Origin: Arthrobacter sp. ISL-72
Lineage (GTDB): Bacteria; Actinomycetota; Actinomycetes; Actinomycetales; Micrococcaceae
DNA: 64,000 nt
NCBI RefSeq assembly: GCF_018613755.1
Contig: NZ_JAGGPP010000004.1
Location: 1 to 64,000 of the forward strand
Direction of reading: 5' to 3'
Each line of letters starts with the position of its first letter. The first letter of the stretch is position 1. A program made the translations under genes and the position numbers. The notes under the pieces are model-generated. The model was not told the origin of the DNA. It saw nothing but the letters and a program-made list of their open reading frames with translations, and did no database searches. This document shows positions 42,244 to 50,402 of the stretch, piece by piece.

Positions 42244-43116
42244 ATGACTGACACCGTCTGGGCGCCGGACGGCAGCAACCTGGTGGTACACGCGGACAAC
42301 GCCGAGTACCTCCCCACGCTGCCGGACGGCGCCTTCACACTCATCTACGTCGACCCGCCCTTCAACACGGGCCGCGCCCAAAGCCGCCAGCAAACCACCA
42401 TGGTGCGCAACGCGGAGGGCGGCGGGGACCGGGTCGGTTTCAAGGGGCGCTCCTACGACACGATCAAGGGCGCCCTGCACAGCTATGACGACGCGTTCAG
42501 CGATTACTGGTCCTTCCTGGAACCCAGGCTCGTGGAGGCATGGCGGCTGCTGGCTGAAGACGGCACGCTGTACCTGCACCTGGACTACAGGGAAGTGCAC
42601 TACGCCAAGGTGATGCTGGACGCCATCTTCGGCCGCGAATGCTTCCTGAACGAAATCATCTGGGCCTACGACTACGGCGCCCGCGCCAAGTTCCGCTGGC
42701 CCACCAAGCACGACAACATCCTGGTGTACGTCAAGAATCCGGCCAGGTACCACTTCGACAACGCCGAGGTGGACCGGGAACCGTACATGGCGCCCGGCCT
42801 GGTCACCCCGGAAAAGAGGGAACTCGGCAAACTGCCCACGGACGTCTGGTGGCACACCATCGTCTCCCCCACCGGCAAGGAGAAGACCGGCTATCCGACG
42901 CAGAAGCCGGAGGGCCTGATCCGCCGCGTGGTGGCCGCCTCAAGCCGGCCGGGCGACTGGTGCCTGGACTTCTTCGCCGGCTCGGGCACCCTCGGGGCCG
43001 TGGCCGCCAAGCTGGGCCGCAAATTCGTCTGCGTGGACCAGAACCAGCCCGCCATCGACGTCATGACGAAGCGGCTCGGCACGAAGGCGTCCTTCATCGC
43101 CCATCCGCCCAACTAG
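42244..43116 (+). CDS. Solitary DNA methyltransferase (beta class)
   Basis: This encodes 290 residues. The motif order is catalytic DPPF first (LIYVDPPFNTGRAQSRQQTT, residues about 35-55), target recognition in the middle (KFRWPTKHDNILVYVKNPAR), SAM-binding FxGxG last (WCLDFFAGSGTLGAVAAKLG), which defines a beta-class N6-adenine or N4-cytosine enzyme. GYPTQKPEGLIRRVVAASS (motif X) is also present. No restriction endonuclease or specificity gene is nearby, so it is an orphan enzyme like CcrM. It lies 8 bp after the helicase and is probably co-transcribed, a linkage I believe is conserved in the family. The recognition sequence is unknown. Confidence 0.85.
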   Translation: MTDTVWAPDGSNLVVHADNAEYLPTLPDGAFTLIYVDPPFNTGRAQSRQQTTMVRNAEGGGDRVGFKGRSYDTIKGALHSYDDAFSDYWSFLEPRLVEAWRLLAEDGTLYLHLDYREVHYAKVMLDAIFGRECFLNEIIWAYDYGARAKFRWPTKHDNILVYVKNPARYHFDNAEVDREPYMAPGLVTPEKRELGKLPTDVWWHTIVSPTGKEKTGYPTQKPEGLIRRVVAASSRPGDWCLDFFAGSGTLGAVAAKLGRKFVCVDQNQPAIDVMTKRLGTKASFIAHPPN

Positions 43117-43129
43117 GTAGCAGCAGGTG

Positions 43130-43978
43130 TCAGGGGCGGACGACGGCGGTGCCCGTGCCCAGTTCCTCGATCCGTGCCAGGACTTCGGGCGAGGTGAGGT
43201 TCTCGCCCAGCAGGTTCGGCTTGCCGGTGCCGTGGTAGTCGGAGGAGCCCGTCACCAGCAGGCCATGCTCTTCGGCGAGCGCACGGAGGTAGTCCCGGCC
43301 GTCCTCCGGATTGTCGCGGTGCTCGATCTCCAGGCCAACCAGTCCGGCGTCGATCATTTCCAGATAGGTCCGCCTGCCCACTATCCGGCCGCGGGCGGAT
43401 GCCACGGGATGGGCGAACACGGGTACGCCTCCCGCCGCCCGGACCAAGGCCACTGCGACGGCGGGATCGGGGGCGTAGTGCTGGATGTAGTAGCGGGACT
43501 GTGAGGTCAGGATCGAGCTGAAGGCCTCGGTCCGGTCCGCCACCACCCCGGCGGCCACCAGGGCATCGGCGATGTGCGGGCGGCCCAGGGTTGCGCCCGG
43601 TGCCACGTGGTGGATGACGTCGTCCCAAGTCAGCGGGTAGTCCTCGGCCAGGAGGGTGACCATGCGTTCCGCCCGGGTCAGGCGGGCGTCCTTGGCCTTC
43701 GTGATCTCCTCCAGCAGGCCCGCATGCGCCGGGTCGTGCAGGTAACTGAGCAGGTGCACGCTGATGCCCTCCGCCGTCCGGCAGGAAATCTCCATGCCCG
43801 GCACCAGGGCAACCCCCTTCGCGCGGGCAGCGTCAGAGGCTTCCGCCCAGCCGTCGGTGGAATCGTGGTCGGTCAGGGCCACCACGTCCAGGCCTGCCGC
43901 CGCCGCGGCCGCCATCACCTCCGCCGGCGTCTCCGTTCCGTCGGAAACATTCGAGTGCGCATGCAGATCAATCCTCAC
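43130..43978 (-). CDS. PHP-domain phosphoesterase (RNase AM/YciV-like)
   Basis: This 282-residue protein has the polymerase-and-histidinol-phosphatase fold: MRIDLHAHSNVSDGTETPAE (metal-binding HxH), GLDVVALTDHDSTDGWAEAS (TDHD), GVALVPGMEISC (Glu), ADALVAAGVVADRTEAFSSI, GGVPVFAHPVASARGR (His), and GSSDYHGTGKPNLLGEN (SDxH). The family includes Rnm, a 5'-3' exonuclease that matures 5S and 23S rRNA and removes 3'-phosphate from pAp. It is convergent with the methyltransferase gene (13 bp apart) and divergent from aminopeptidase P. Confidence 0.88.
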   Translation of the reverse strand: MRIDLHAHSNVSDGTETPAEVMAAAAAAGLDVVALTDHDSTDGWAEASDAARAKGVALVPGMEISCRTAEGISVHLLSYLHDPAHAGLLEEITKAKDARLTRAERMVTLLAEDYPLTWDDVIHHVAPGATLGRPHIADALVAAGVVADRTEAFSSILTSQSRYYIQHYAPDPAVAVALVRAAGGVPVFAHPVASARGRIVGRRTYLEMIDAGLVGLEIEHRDNPEDGRDYLRALAEEHGLLVTGSSDYHGTGKPNLLGENLTSPEVLARIEELGTGTAVVRP

Positions 43979-44074
43979 ATGCCCAGCCTAGTAGATCGCC
44001 GGTGCGGGGGCCGGTGCAGGGGCCGGTGCAGTGTTCGGTGGCCCCTGCCACGCCGCTGGTGAGACGATGGGACG

Positions 44075-45664
44075 GTGAACGATGCAGAAAACACCTACAG
44101 CGGTGAACCGACAGCTAACCAGCCCCTCGAAGAGCGCGTCAACAACCGCTCGCAGCGGCCCAGTTCCGACGCCTTCAAGGCCTTCATGGCCAGCAACTGG
44201 GCGCCGTCGACACAAGAGCTCCCGGACCGGGACGCAGTGGCCGACCATGCCGCCACACGGCGCCGCGCCATTTCGGACCTGTTCAAGGGCGAGCGCCTGG
44301 TGGTCCCCGCCGGGCCGCTGAAGGTCCGTTCCAATGACTGCGACTACCGATTCCGCCCCCACTCCGGGTTCGCGCACCTGACCGGCCTGGGGCTGGACCA
44401 TGAGCCCGACGCGGTGCTCATTTTCGAACCGGCGGAAGAAGGAAAGGGCGACGACGGCGGGAACCACCGCGCCACGCTCTACTTCCGGCCCCTCGCCGGG
44501 AGGGATACGGAGCAGTTCTACGCGGACTCCCGCTCCGGCGAATTCTGGATCGGCCCCCGTCCCACCCTCGCCGAGTTCGAGCGGAGGCTGGGCCTCGCCA
44601 CGGCCCACATCGACGAGCTCGAACTCGCCATCACCAAGAACGTCGGTGCTCCCGAAATCGGCGGCATCTCCATCCGGCTGGTGCGCAAGGTGGACGAAAA
44701 CATCGACGCCCTGGTGGACACCGCCCGCTACAACACCGCCAAGGACCCGGAGAACCTGGACCTGGGTGTGCTGGATGCCCTCGATGAGAAGCTCTCGGAA
44801 GCCCTCTCCGAACTCCGCCTGCTCAAGGACGACTGGGAGGTCGAGCAGATGAAAACCGCCGTGGCCGCCACGGTGGAAGGGTTCACGGAGGTGGTCAAGG
44901 CCCTCCCCCGCGCCCTGACCCACGTGCGCGGTGAACGCGTGGTCGAAGGCGCATTCTTCGCCCATGCCCGGGAAGAGGGCAACGAGCTGGGATATGACAC
45001 CATCGCAGCCTCGGGCAACAACGCGACAGTCCTGCACTGGACGCGGAACACCGGCAAACTGAACGCCGGCGAACTGCTGCTGCTGGACGCCGGTGTTGAA
45101 GCCGATTCCCTCTACACCGCCGACATCACCCGCACGCTGCCTGCCAACGGCACGTTCACCGCGGTTCAGCGGAAGGTCTACGAGGCCGTCCTGGACGCAG
45201 CGGACGCCGGCTTCGCCGCTGCGCAGCCAGGCACGCGGTTCCGTGACATCCACACTGCCGCCACCACCGTCCTGGCTGAGCGCCTGGCTGAGTGGGGCCT
45301 GCTTCCCGTGTCGGTGGAGGAAGCCATCAGCCCCGAAGGCCAGCAGCACCGCCGCTGGATGCCGCACGGCACCAGCCACCACCTCGGCCTCGACGTGCAT
45401 GACTGCGCCCAGGCGAAACGCGAGCTCTACCTGGACGGCGTCCTCACGCCGGGCATGGTGTTCACGATCGAACCCGGGCTGTACTTCAAGAACGAAGACC
45501 TCGCGATTCCCGCCGAATACCGCGGCATCGGCGTCCGCATCGAGGACGACATCCTGATGACAGCCGACGGTCCGGTGAACCTCAGTGCCGCCCTCCCCCG
45601 GAAGGCCGACGATGTCGAGTCCTGGATGGCGGGCATCTACCAGGAGATCGACCACCGCCCCTAG
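44075..45664 (+). CDS. pepP: Xaa-Pro aminopeptidase (aminopeptidase P)
   Basis: This encodes 529 residues from GTG 44075. The N-terminal domain starts with a charged leader, then FMASNWAPSTQELPDRDAVA and RPHSGFAHLTGLGLDHE-like sequence. The catalytic pita-bread domain shows LLLLDAGVEADSLYTADITR (metal Asp), MPHGTSHHLGLDVHDCAQ (metal His), GMVFTIEPGLYFKNEDLAIP (metal Glu) and GIGVRIEDDILMTADGPVNL (second Glu). It removes the first residue from peptides with proline second. Length and order agree with the family. A bidirectional terminator follows at 45703-45750. Confidence 0.92.
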   Translation: MNDAENTYSGEPTANQPLEERVNNRSQRPSSDAFKAFMASNWAPSTQELPDRDAVADHAATRRRAISDLFKGERLVVPAGPLKVRSNDCDYRFRPHSGFAHLTGLGLDHEPDAVLIFEPAEEGKGDDGGNHRATLYFRPLAGRDTEQFYADSRSGEFWIGPRPTLAEFERRLGLATAHIDELELAITKNVGAPEIGGISIRLVRKVDENIDALVDTARYNTAKDPENLDLGVLDALDEKLSEALSELRLLKDDWEVEQMKTAVAATVEGFTEVVKALPRALTHVRGERVVEGAFFAHAREEGNELGYDTIAASGNNATVLHWTRNTGKLNAGELLLLDAGVEADSLYTADITRTLPANGTFTAVQRKVYEAVLDAADAGFAAAQPGTRFRDIHTAATTVLAERLAEWGLLPVSVEEAISPEGQQHRRWMPHGTSHHLGLDVHDCAQAKRELYLDGVLTPGMVFTIEPGLYFKNEDLAIPAEYRGIGVRIEDDILMTADGPVNLSAALPRKADDVESWMAGIYQEIDHRP

Positions 45665-45702
45665 CACGTCCGTGCCAGTCGCAGGTCCTTGCAGTGGCAG
45701 GA

Positions 45703-45750
45703 CACGCAAAAGGCTTCCGCCGGGATCGTCCGGACGGAGGCCTTTTGTGT
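45703..45750. terminator. Bidirectional intrinsic terminator
   Basis: AAAAGGCTTCCGCCGG (45708-45723) pairs with CCGGACGGAGGCCTTTT (45730-45746), with one G-T wobble and a two-base bulge. The T-run on one strand and the A-run on the other give a terminator in both directions between the convergent aminopeptidase P and general-stress genes. Confidence 0.78.
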
Positions 45751-45757
45751 TGCCGCG

Positions 45758-46654
45758 CTACTGCTGAGGGCCTCCTTCGGCAGGCTCCTGCCTGGGGCCG
45801 TCCTCCTGTTTCGGGGCGTCAGCCACGCGGATGCCGTACTGCGGCCGGCCGTCGGGGAGGTCCGGGTAACGAACCGCGGATGCCGGCGCCGCGGGGTGCT
45901 GGGCGTGGTCCTCCGACGGTGCCTGCGGTCCGTGGCCGGGCGCCGGGGCAGCCTGCGCGCCGGCGGACGGCTGGTTTCCGCCCTCAGGAGTCCTTTGGCC
46001 GTAGGGATCGTTCCAACCGGCGGGGCGCTGGGGGCCTGTTCCCTGCTGCGGACCGTACTGGTGTCCGGGCTGCTGGTACGGCTGGTTCTGGGACTCATGC
46101 TGGCCGTACGACTGGCCGTAGGATCCGGCACCAGCGGAGGCGTCCGACGTCGTCATGGGCAGTTGCTGCAGCAAGCGCCGCGCCTCGTGGGACGCTTCGA
46201 AGGCCACCACGACGTCATAGTTGGTTGCCACTACCTGGCTGGTCGAGGTGAAGTCGCGCTTCCCGCGCTGCATGGCGTAGGTGACGATGCCGAAGAGCAT
46301 AAAGAACGCCGCGCCCATGAGCACCGACGTCACAATGGAGAAGTAGCCGCCGGTGGGCGAGAAGAAGGACAGCATTACGCCGACAAACAGGCCAAACCAC
46401 ATGCCGCTCAGTGCGCCCGACAGCGCGACCCGGGGGTAGCTGAGCCGGCCGGTGACCCGCTCCACCATTTTCAAGTCGTTGCCCACGATGGACACGAGCT
46501 GGACGGGGAACTGCTGGTCCGCGAGGTAGTCCACCGCCTTTTGGGCGTCCAGGTAGGAGGTGTAGGAACCAACAGTGTCACCCGTCGGAACCGTACGGAA
46601 TTCATCCGGCCCGGTCGGGGCACCAGCCTTGGGAGCACCAAAAATGTTTGACAT
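45758..46654 (-). CDS. General stress-like membrane protein with Gln/Pro/Gly-rich tail
   Basis: ATG 46654 with GGAGGT just upstream gives 298 residues; the open frame runs further up but covers the divergent MgtE-N gene. Residues 20-70 carry the YflT-like general-stress domain (GSYTSYLDAQKAVDYLADQQ, FPVQLVSIVGNDLKMVERVT). Residues 75-140 hold a two-helix membrane hairpin (LSGALSGMWFGLFVGVMLSF, GAAFFMLFGIVTYAMQRG), then SQVVATNYDVVVAFEASHEA. The last 135 residues are a low-complexity Gln/Gly/Pro/Tyr-rich tail. This domain order is common in Micrococcaceae. It is divergent from the MgtE-N gene. Confidence 0.85.
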   Translation of the reverse strand: MSNIFGAPKAGAPTGPDEFRTVPTGDTVGSYTSYLDAQKAVDYLADQQFPVQLVSIVGNDLKMVERVTGRLSYPRVALSGALSGMWFGLFVGVMLSFFSPTGGYFSIVTSVLMGAAFFMLFGIVTYAMQRGKRDFTSTSQVVATNYDVVVAFEASHEARRLLQQLPMTTSDASAGAGSYGQSYGQHESQNQPYQQPGHQYGPQQGTGPQRPAGWNDPYGQRTPEGGNQPSAGAQAAPAPGHGPQAPSEDHAQHPAAPASAVRYPDLPDGRPQYGIRVADAPKQEDGPRQEPAEGGPQQ

Positions 46655-46730
46655 ACCTCCATTCTTGCCCATCCGGCTGTGCGCGGGCTGAAATTCAGCT
46701 AAAAGAGAGCAGACTCGGTAGCCTGTACAA

Positions 46731-48014
46731 GTGAGCACAAATCTTTCGCGGGTATTTGTTGCGCGCCTTCTCGGACTGGATGTATTCGACCCCCTGGGCG
46801 ACCGGCTCGGCAGGCTGCGCGATGTTGTGGTGCTCTCCCGCGGAACCCGCGGTGCGCCCCACGTGGTGGGCATCGTGGTCGAAGTGCCCGGGAAAAAGCG
46901 GGTGTTTGTGCCGATGACCCGGATCACCTCCATCGACCAGACGCAGATCATCTGCACCGGCCTGGTCAACCTCCGCCGCTTCGAACAGCGTGGCGCCGAA
47001 ACACTGGTGGTGGCCGAAATGTTCGACCGCCGGGTCACCCTGGCCGACGGCAGCGGCGACGCCACCATCGAAGACATCGCGATGGACCGGCACCGTTCGG
47101 GCGACTGGTTCGTCAGCAAGCTGTTCGTCCGCCGCGGCCACTCCCTCTCACCGCTGAGCCGGCTCCGCCGCAACGAGACCATGATCATCGACTGGGCTGA
47201 CGCGCAGCAGGGCGCCAGGACGGAACCGCAGGCCGCCACCCAGTTCGTGGCGACGCACGAGGACCTGAAGCCGGCCGACTTCGCCGAGGCGCTCCAGGAG
47301 ATGAGTGACAAGCGCCGCTTCGAGGTGGCCAGCGAACTGCAGGACGAACGGCTCGCCGACGTCCTGCAGGAGATGCCGGAGGGCGACCAGGTGGAAATCC
47401 TCTCCGCCCTCGACGTCAACCGCGCAGCCGACGTCCTTGAGGAGATGGATCCGGACGACGCCGCCGACCTGCTCGCCGAACTCCCGTCGGCACAGGCCGA
47501 GGAACTGCTCCAGCTCATGGAACCTGAAGGGGCAGAGGACGTCCGGCGCCTCCTGGAGTACGACGAAGACACCGCCGGCGGCCTGATGACGCCCGTTCCG
47601 GTCATCCTCCCGCCCGAGGCCACCGTGGCCGAAGCCCTGGCCCACGTCCGCCGGGAGGAACTCTCGCCAGCCCTTGCATCCTCGATCTTCATTGCCCGTC
47701 CCCCGCTGGAGACGCCCACCGGGCGCTTCCTGGGTGTGGTCCACATCCAGCAACTCCTGCGCTTTCCACCGCCCGAGCCGCTGGGCAACCTGGTGGACAA
47801 GAACCTGGAACCCGTGTCTGACCAGGCCCACATCAGCGAAGTGGCCCGCACCCTGGCCACGTACAACCTGAACTCGCTCCCCGTCGTCAACGAGGACGGA
47901 CGCCTTGTGGGGGCGGTGACTGTTGACGACGTGCTTGATCACCTGCTGCCGGATGATTGGCGCGCCCACGATGATGATGCACCGATAAGGAGACTTGGAG
48001 GCCGCATTGGCTGA
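46731..48014 (+). CDS. PRC-barrel, MgtE-N and CBS domain protein without channel domain
   Basis: GTG at 46731 gives 427 residues. Residues 1-150 form a PRC-barrel-like beta region (LLGLDVFDPLGDRLGRLRDV, KKRVFVPMTRITSID). Residues 165-285 contain MgtE-N helical repeats (FAEALQEMSDKRRFEVASEL, LADVLQEMPEGDQVEILSAL, VLEEMDPDDAADLLAELPSA). Residues 290-415 have two CBS units (GGLMTPVPVILPPEATVAEA, LNSLPVVNEDGRLVGAVTVD). The transmembrane Mg channel of MgtE is absent, so it would act as a soluble sensor or partner. It overlaps DUF1003 by 8 bp. Confidence 0.9.
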   Translation: MSTNLSRVFVARLLGLDVFDPLGDRLGRLRDVVVLSRGTRGAPHVVGIVVEVPGKKRVFVPMTRITSIDQTQIICTGLVNLRRFEQRGAETLVVAEMFDRRVTLADGSGDATIEDIAMDRHRSGDWFVSKLFVRRGHSLSPLSRLRRNETMIIDWADAQQGARTEPQAATQFVATHEDLKPADFAEALQEMSDKRRFEVASELQDERLADVLQEMPEGDQVEILSALDVNRAADVLEEMDPDDAADLLAELPSAQAEELLQLMEPEGAEDVRRLLEYDEDTAGGLMTPVPVILPPEATVAEALAHVRREELSPALASSIFIARPPLETPTGRFLGVVHIQQLLRFPPPEPLGNLVDKNLEPVSDQAHISEVARTLATYNLNSLPVVNEDGRLVGAVTVDDVLDHLLPDDWRAHDDDAPIRRLGGRIG

Positions 48015-48711
48015 TCTCAGCGCACCCCGGAACTCCACCAACCGGCCGGGCAACAGGACCGGCGGCGCGCTGGACACGCCCCTGAGCGGACGCCAGCGGA
48101 TCCTGCCGAAGCTCTCACCCAACCCTGACGCCTTCGGCCACGCCACGGAAGGCTTTGCCCGGTTCATGGGCACCCCGCAGTTCCTCGTGTACATGACCGT
48201 GTTCTGCCTGTTCTGGCTGGCCTGGAACACGTGGGCCCCGCTGGAGTGGCAGTTCGATTCCCGCGAGCTCGGCTTCACCCTGCTGACCCTGATGCTGTCC
48301 CTCCAGGCCTCCTACGCTGCCCCGCTGCTGCTGCTGGCCCAGAACCGCCAGGACGACCGCGACCGCGTGTCGCTGCAGCAGGACCGCCAGCGCGCCGAAC
48401 GCAACCTTTCGGACACTGAATACCTCACCCGGGAGCTGGCTTCGCTGCGCATTGCGCTGCGTGAAGTGGCCACCCGTGACTACGTCCGGGCCGAACTTCG
48501 GAGCCTCCTCGAGGACATGCTGGAGGCGCAGGAGGAACTCCGCACGCATGATCCGTCCGGCGCAGGCAGCCACGAAACCCCCAAGGATAAGGTCAAGGAG
48601 CGGCTGAAGGAGCGGCGCGAGAAGCAACGCAACCCGCGGACCCAGCAGATTCCCAAGGTGAAGCCGGACGGTCCCGGTTACCCCGCGCACCTCAACTCCC
48701 CCGAAAGCTGA
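48007..48711 (+). CDS. DUF1003 membrane protein
   Basis: TTG at 48007 is chosen because GGAGG sits five bases upstream; a TTG at 47995 in the same frame is spaced too closely to its AAGGAG. The protein has about 234 residues. Two hydrophobic segments carry the DUF1003 pattern: GTPQFLVYMTVFCLFWLAWN and WQFDSRELGFTLLTLMLSLQ, ASYAAPLLLLAQNRQDDRDR. A long charged, coiled-coil C-terminus follows (AERNLSDTEYLTRELASLRI). Its start overlaps the MgtE-N gene's stop, so the two are translated together, suggesting a membrane complex linked to magnesium or stress sensing (inference). Confidence 0.88.
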   Translation: MADLSAPRNSTNRPGNRTGGALDTPLSGRQRILPKLSPNPDAFGHATEGFARFMGTPQFLVYMTVFCLFWLAWNTWAPLEWQFDSRELGFTLLTLMLSLQASYAAPLLLLAQNRQDDRDRVSLQQDRQRAERNLSDTEYLTRELASLRIALREVATRDYVRAELRSLLEDMLEAQEELRTHDPSGAGSHETPKDKVKERLKERREKQRNPRTQQIPKVKPDGPGYPAHLNSPES

Positions 48712-48722
48712 GCACTGACTGC

Positions 48723-49850
48723 ATGAGCACCCCCCTGGCCCAGGCAGTGGACGCTGCACTGGCCACTGTCATCGATCCCGAACTGCGCCGCCCCATCACC
48801 GAACTTGGCATGGTGGAGTCCGTTGATATCGCTGCGGACGGCCGTGTCAGGCTTGTCGTGCTGCTCACTATCGCGGGCTGTCCGCTGCGCGGCACCATCA
48901 CCGCGGACTCCGAGGCCGCGCTGTCCTCGGTCCCCGGCGTCACGGGCGTCGACGTCGAGCTTAGGGTCATGACGCAGGAGCAGCGCGACGCGTTGAAGGA
49001 GCAGCTCCGGGGCCCCGGCGGCCAGCGCGGTATCCCGTTCAACCAGGCCGATTCGCTCACCAAGGTCTTCGCGGTGGCCAGCGGCAAGGGCGGCGTGGGC
49101 AAGTCCTCCGTCACCGTCAACCTCGCCTGCGCCATGGCTGCCCAGGGCCTTCGGGTGGGCATCATCGACGCCGATGTGTACGGGTTCTCCGTGCCGGCTT
49201 TGATGGGGATCGAGCAGGCGCCCACCCGGGTGGATGACATGATCCTGCCGCCGGTGGCCTACGGGGTGAAGGTGATTTCCATCGGCATGTTCGTCAAGGG
49301 GAACCAGCCGGTGGCGTGGCGCGGCCCGATGCTGCACCGGGCCCTCGAGCAGTTCCTCACCGACGTCTACTTCGGCGACCTGGATGCCCTGTTCCTCGAC
49401 CTGCCTCCGGGCACCGGGGACATTGCCATCTCCGTGGCGCAGCTGCTTCCGAAGGCCGAGATACTGGTGGTGACCACCCCGCAGACAGCAGCCGCCGACG
49501 TCGCCGAGCGCGCCGGCGCCATCGCCACGCAGACGGGTCAGTCTGTGGCCGGGATCGTGGAGAACATGTCCTACCTGGAAATGCCCGACGGCGGCAGGAT
49601 GGAACTGTTCGGCAGCGGCGGCGGGACTGTGCTCGCCGAACGGCTCACAGCCACCGTCGGTGCGGAGGTGCCGCTGCTAGGCCAGATCCCGCTGGACATC
49701 CTGCTGCGCGAGGGCGGCGACGCCGGTCAGCCGATCGTGCTTGGCCGGCCCGAGACGCCGGCGGCGAAGGCGCTGACCGGAATTGCGGGGAAGCTCGCGA
49801 CAAAGCCGCGGGGGCTGGCGGGGATGAAACTGGGCCTCCAGCCGCGTTGA
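48723..49850 (+). CDS. Mrp/NBP35-family iron-sulfur carrier ATPase
   Basis: This encodes 375 residues. Residues 5-100 are a DUF59 (MIP18-like) domain (VDAALATVIDPELRRPITEL, GMVESVDIAADGRVRLVVLL, TIAGCPLR with its Cys). The P-loop ATPase starts KVFAVASGKGGVGKSSVTVN (deviant Walker A GKGGVGKS), with GLRVGIIDADVYGFSVPALM, DALFLDLPPGTGDIAISVAQ and VAGIVENMSYLEMPDG. The usual C-terminal CxxC cluster motif is not seen; residues there are NMSYLEM rather than CxxC, so cluster binding is less certain. The role is iron-sulfur cluster delivery. It starts 11 bp after DUF1003. Confidence 0.9.
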   Translation: MSTPLAQAVDAALATVIDPELRRPITELGMVESVDIAADGRVRLVVLLTIAGCPLRGTITADSEAALSSVPGVTGVDVELRVMTQEQRDALKEQLRGPGGQRGIPFNQADSLTKVFAVASGKGGVGKSSVTVNLACAMAAQGLRVGIIDADVYGFSVPALMGIEQAPTRVDDMILPPVAYGVKVISIGMFVKGNQPVAWRGPMLHRALEQFLTDVYFGDLDALFLDLPPGTGDIAISVAQLLPKAEILVVTTPQTAAADVAERAGAIATQTGQSVAGIVENMSYLEMPDGGRMELFGSGGGTVLAERLTATVGAEVPLLGQIPLDILLREGGDAGQPIVLGRPETPAAKALTGIAGKLATKPRGLAGMKLGLQPR

Positions 49851-49919
49851 TATTCCCTTCGCGGGGATTGGGCCTCCGCGAGGGTGGAACCCGGCCAGTG
49901 GCCGTGCCGGAATACCGGC

Positions 49920-50321
49920 CTAGGTGGCCTCGGAGTCGAAAGGTGCCCGGTCGCCTGCGGCCAGCCGTTCAACGAGGCGCGCCGGACGCTCGTCAGCGTA
50001 GGACGCAGCGGAAGCAGAGGCGACTGCCGCGACAGCTGCCGGTGCACCGGCGCTCACGGGTTTGGTGTCGTCGTCGAGCAGTGCTTCCTTGATGATCCGG
50101 CGGGGATCGTACTGGCGGGGGTCGTACTTCTTCCAGTCAACCTCGTCGATGTCGATGCCGACTTCGTCCTTGATCTGTTCCCGTGCGCCGGATGCCATCC
50201 GGCGGACTTCCTTGACCAGGTTCGCCAGTTTCTGGGTGTATTCGGGCAGCCGGCTGGGACCGATCACCAGGACGCCGATGATCAGCAGAAGAATAAACTC
50301 CGGGCCGTTGATTCCAAACAC
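49920..50321 (-). CDS. tatB: Twin-arginine translocase subunit TatB
   Basis: GTG at 50321 gives 133 residues. The N-terminal membrane helix (FGINGPEFILLLIIGVLVIG) is followed by PSRLPEYTQKLANLVKEVRR, the amphipathic helix with Gly-Pro hinge typical of TatB, then an acidic region (EQIKDEVGIDIDEVDWKKYD, RQYDPRRIIKEALLDDD) and an Ala/Val-rich tail. It forms the TatABC receptor for folded proteins with RR signals. It is placed after sigE and its anti-sigma factor, as in mycobacteria, but without the htrA gene in between. Confidence 0.9.
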   Translation of the reverse strand: MFGINGPEFILLLIIGVLVIGPSRLPEYTQKLANLVKEVRRMASGAREQIKDEVGIDIDEVDWKKYDPRQYDPRRIIKEALLDDDTKPVSAGAPAAVAAVASASAASYADERPARLVERLAAGDRAPFDSEAT

Positions 50322-50402
50322 TTTAGGAAGATTACCCTCTCCGGCACACTGGTGACGATTCGGACCCGGGCCGCGCAGCACGAGCCGCATCTGGCGGACG
50401 GG

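Noticed and set aside
40217-42244. 675-codon open frame antisense to the DEAD-box helicase
   Set aside because: It is Ala/Gly/Val/His-rich with no family motifs, and it is exactly the frame opposite a high-GC gene with a perfect helicase core.
43988-45709. 573-codon open frame antisense to aminopeptidase P
   Set aside because: All metal-binding motifs are on the plus strand; the minus frame is a composition effect of GC-rich codons.
46655-47890. Upstream extension of the general-stress gene to 47890
   Set aside because: The extension is Arg/Ser-rich and antisense to the MgtE-N gene; GGAGGT before ATG 46654 gives the real start.
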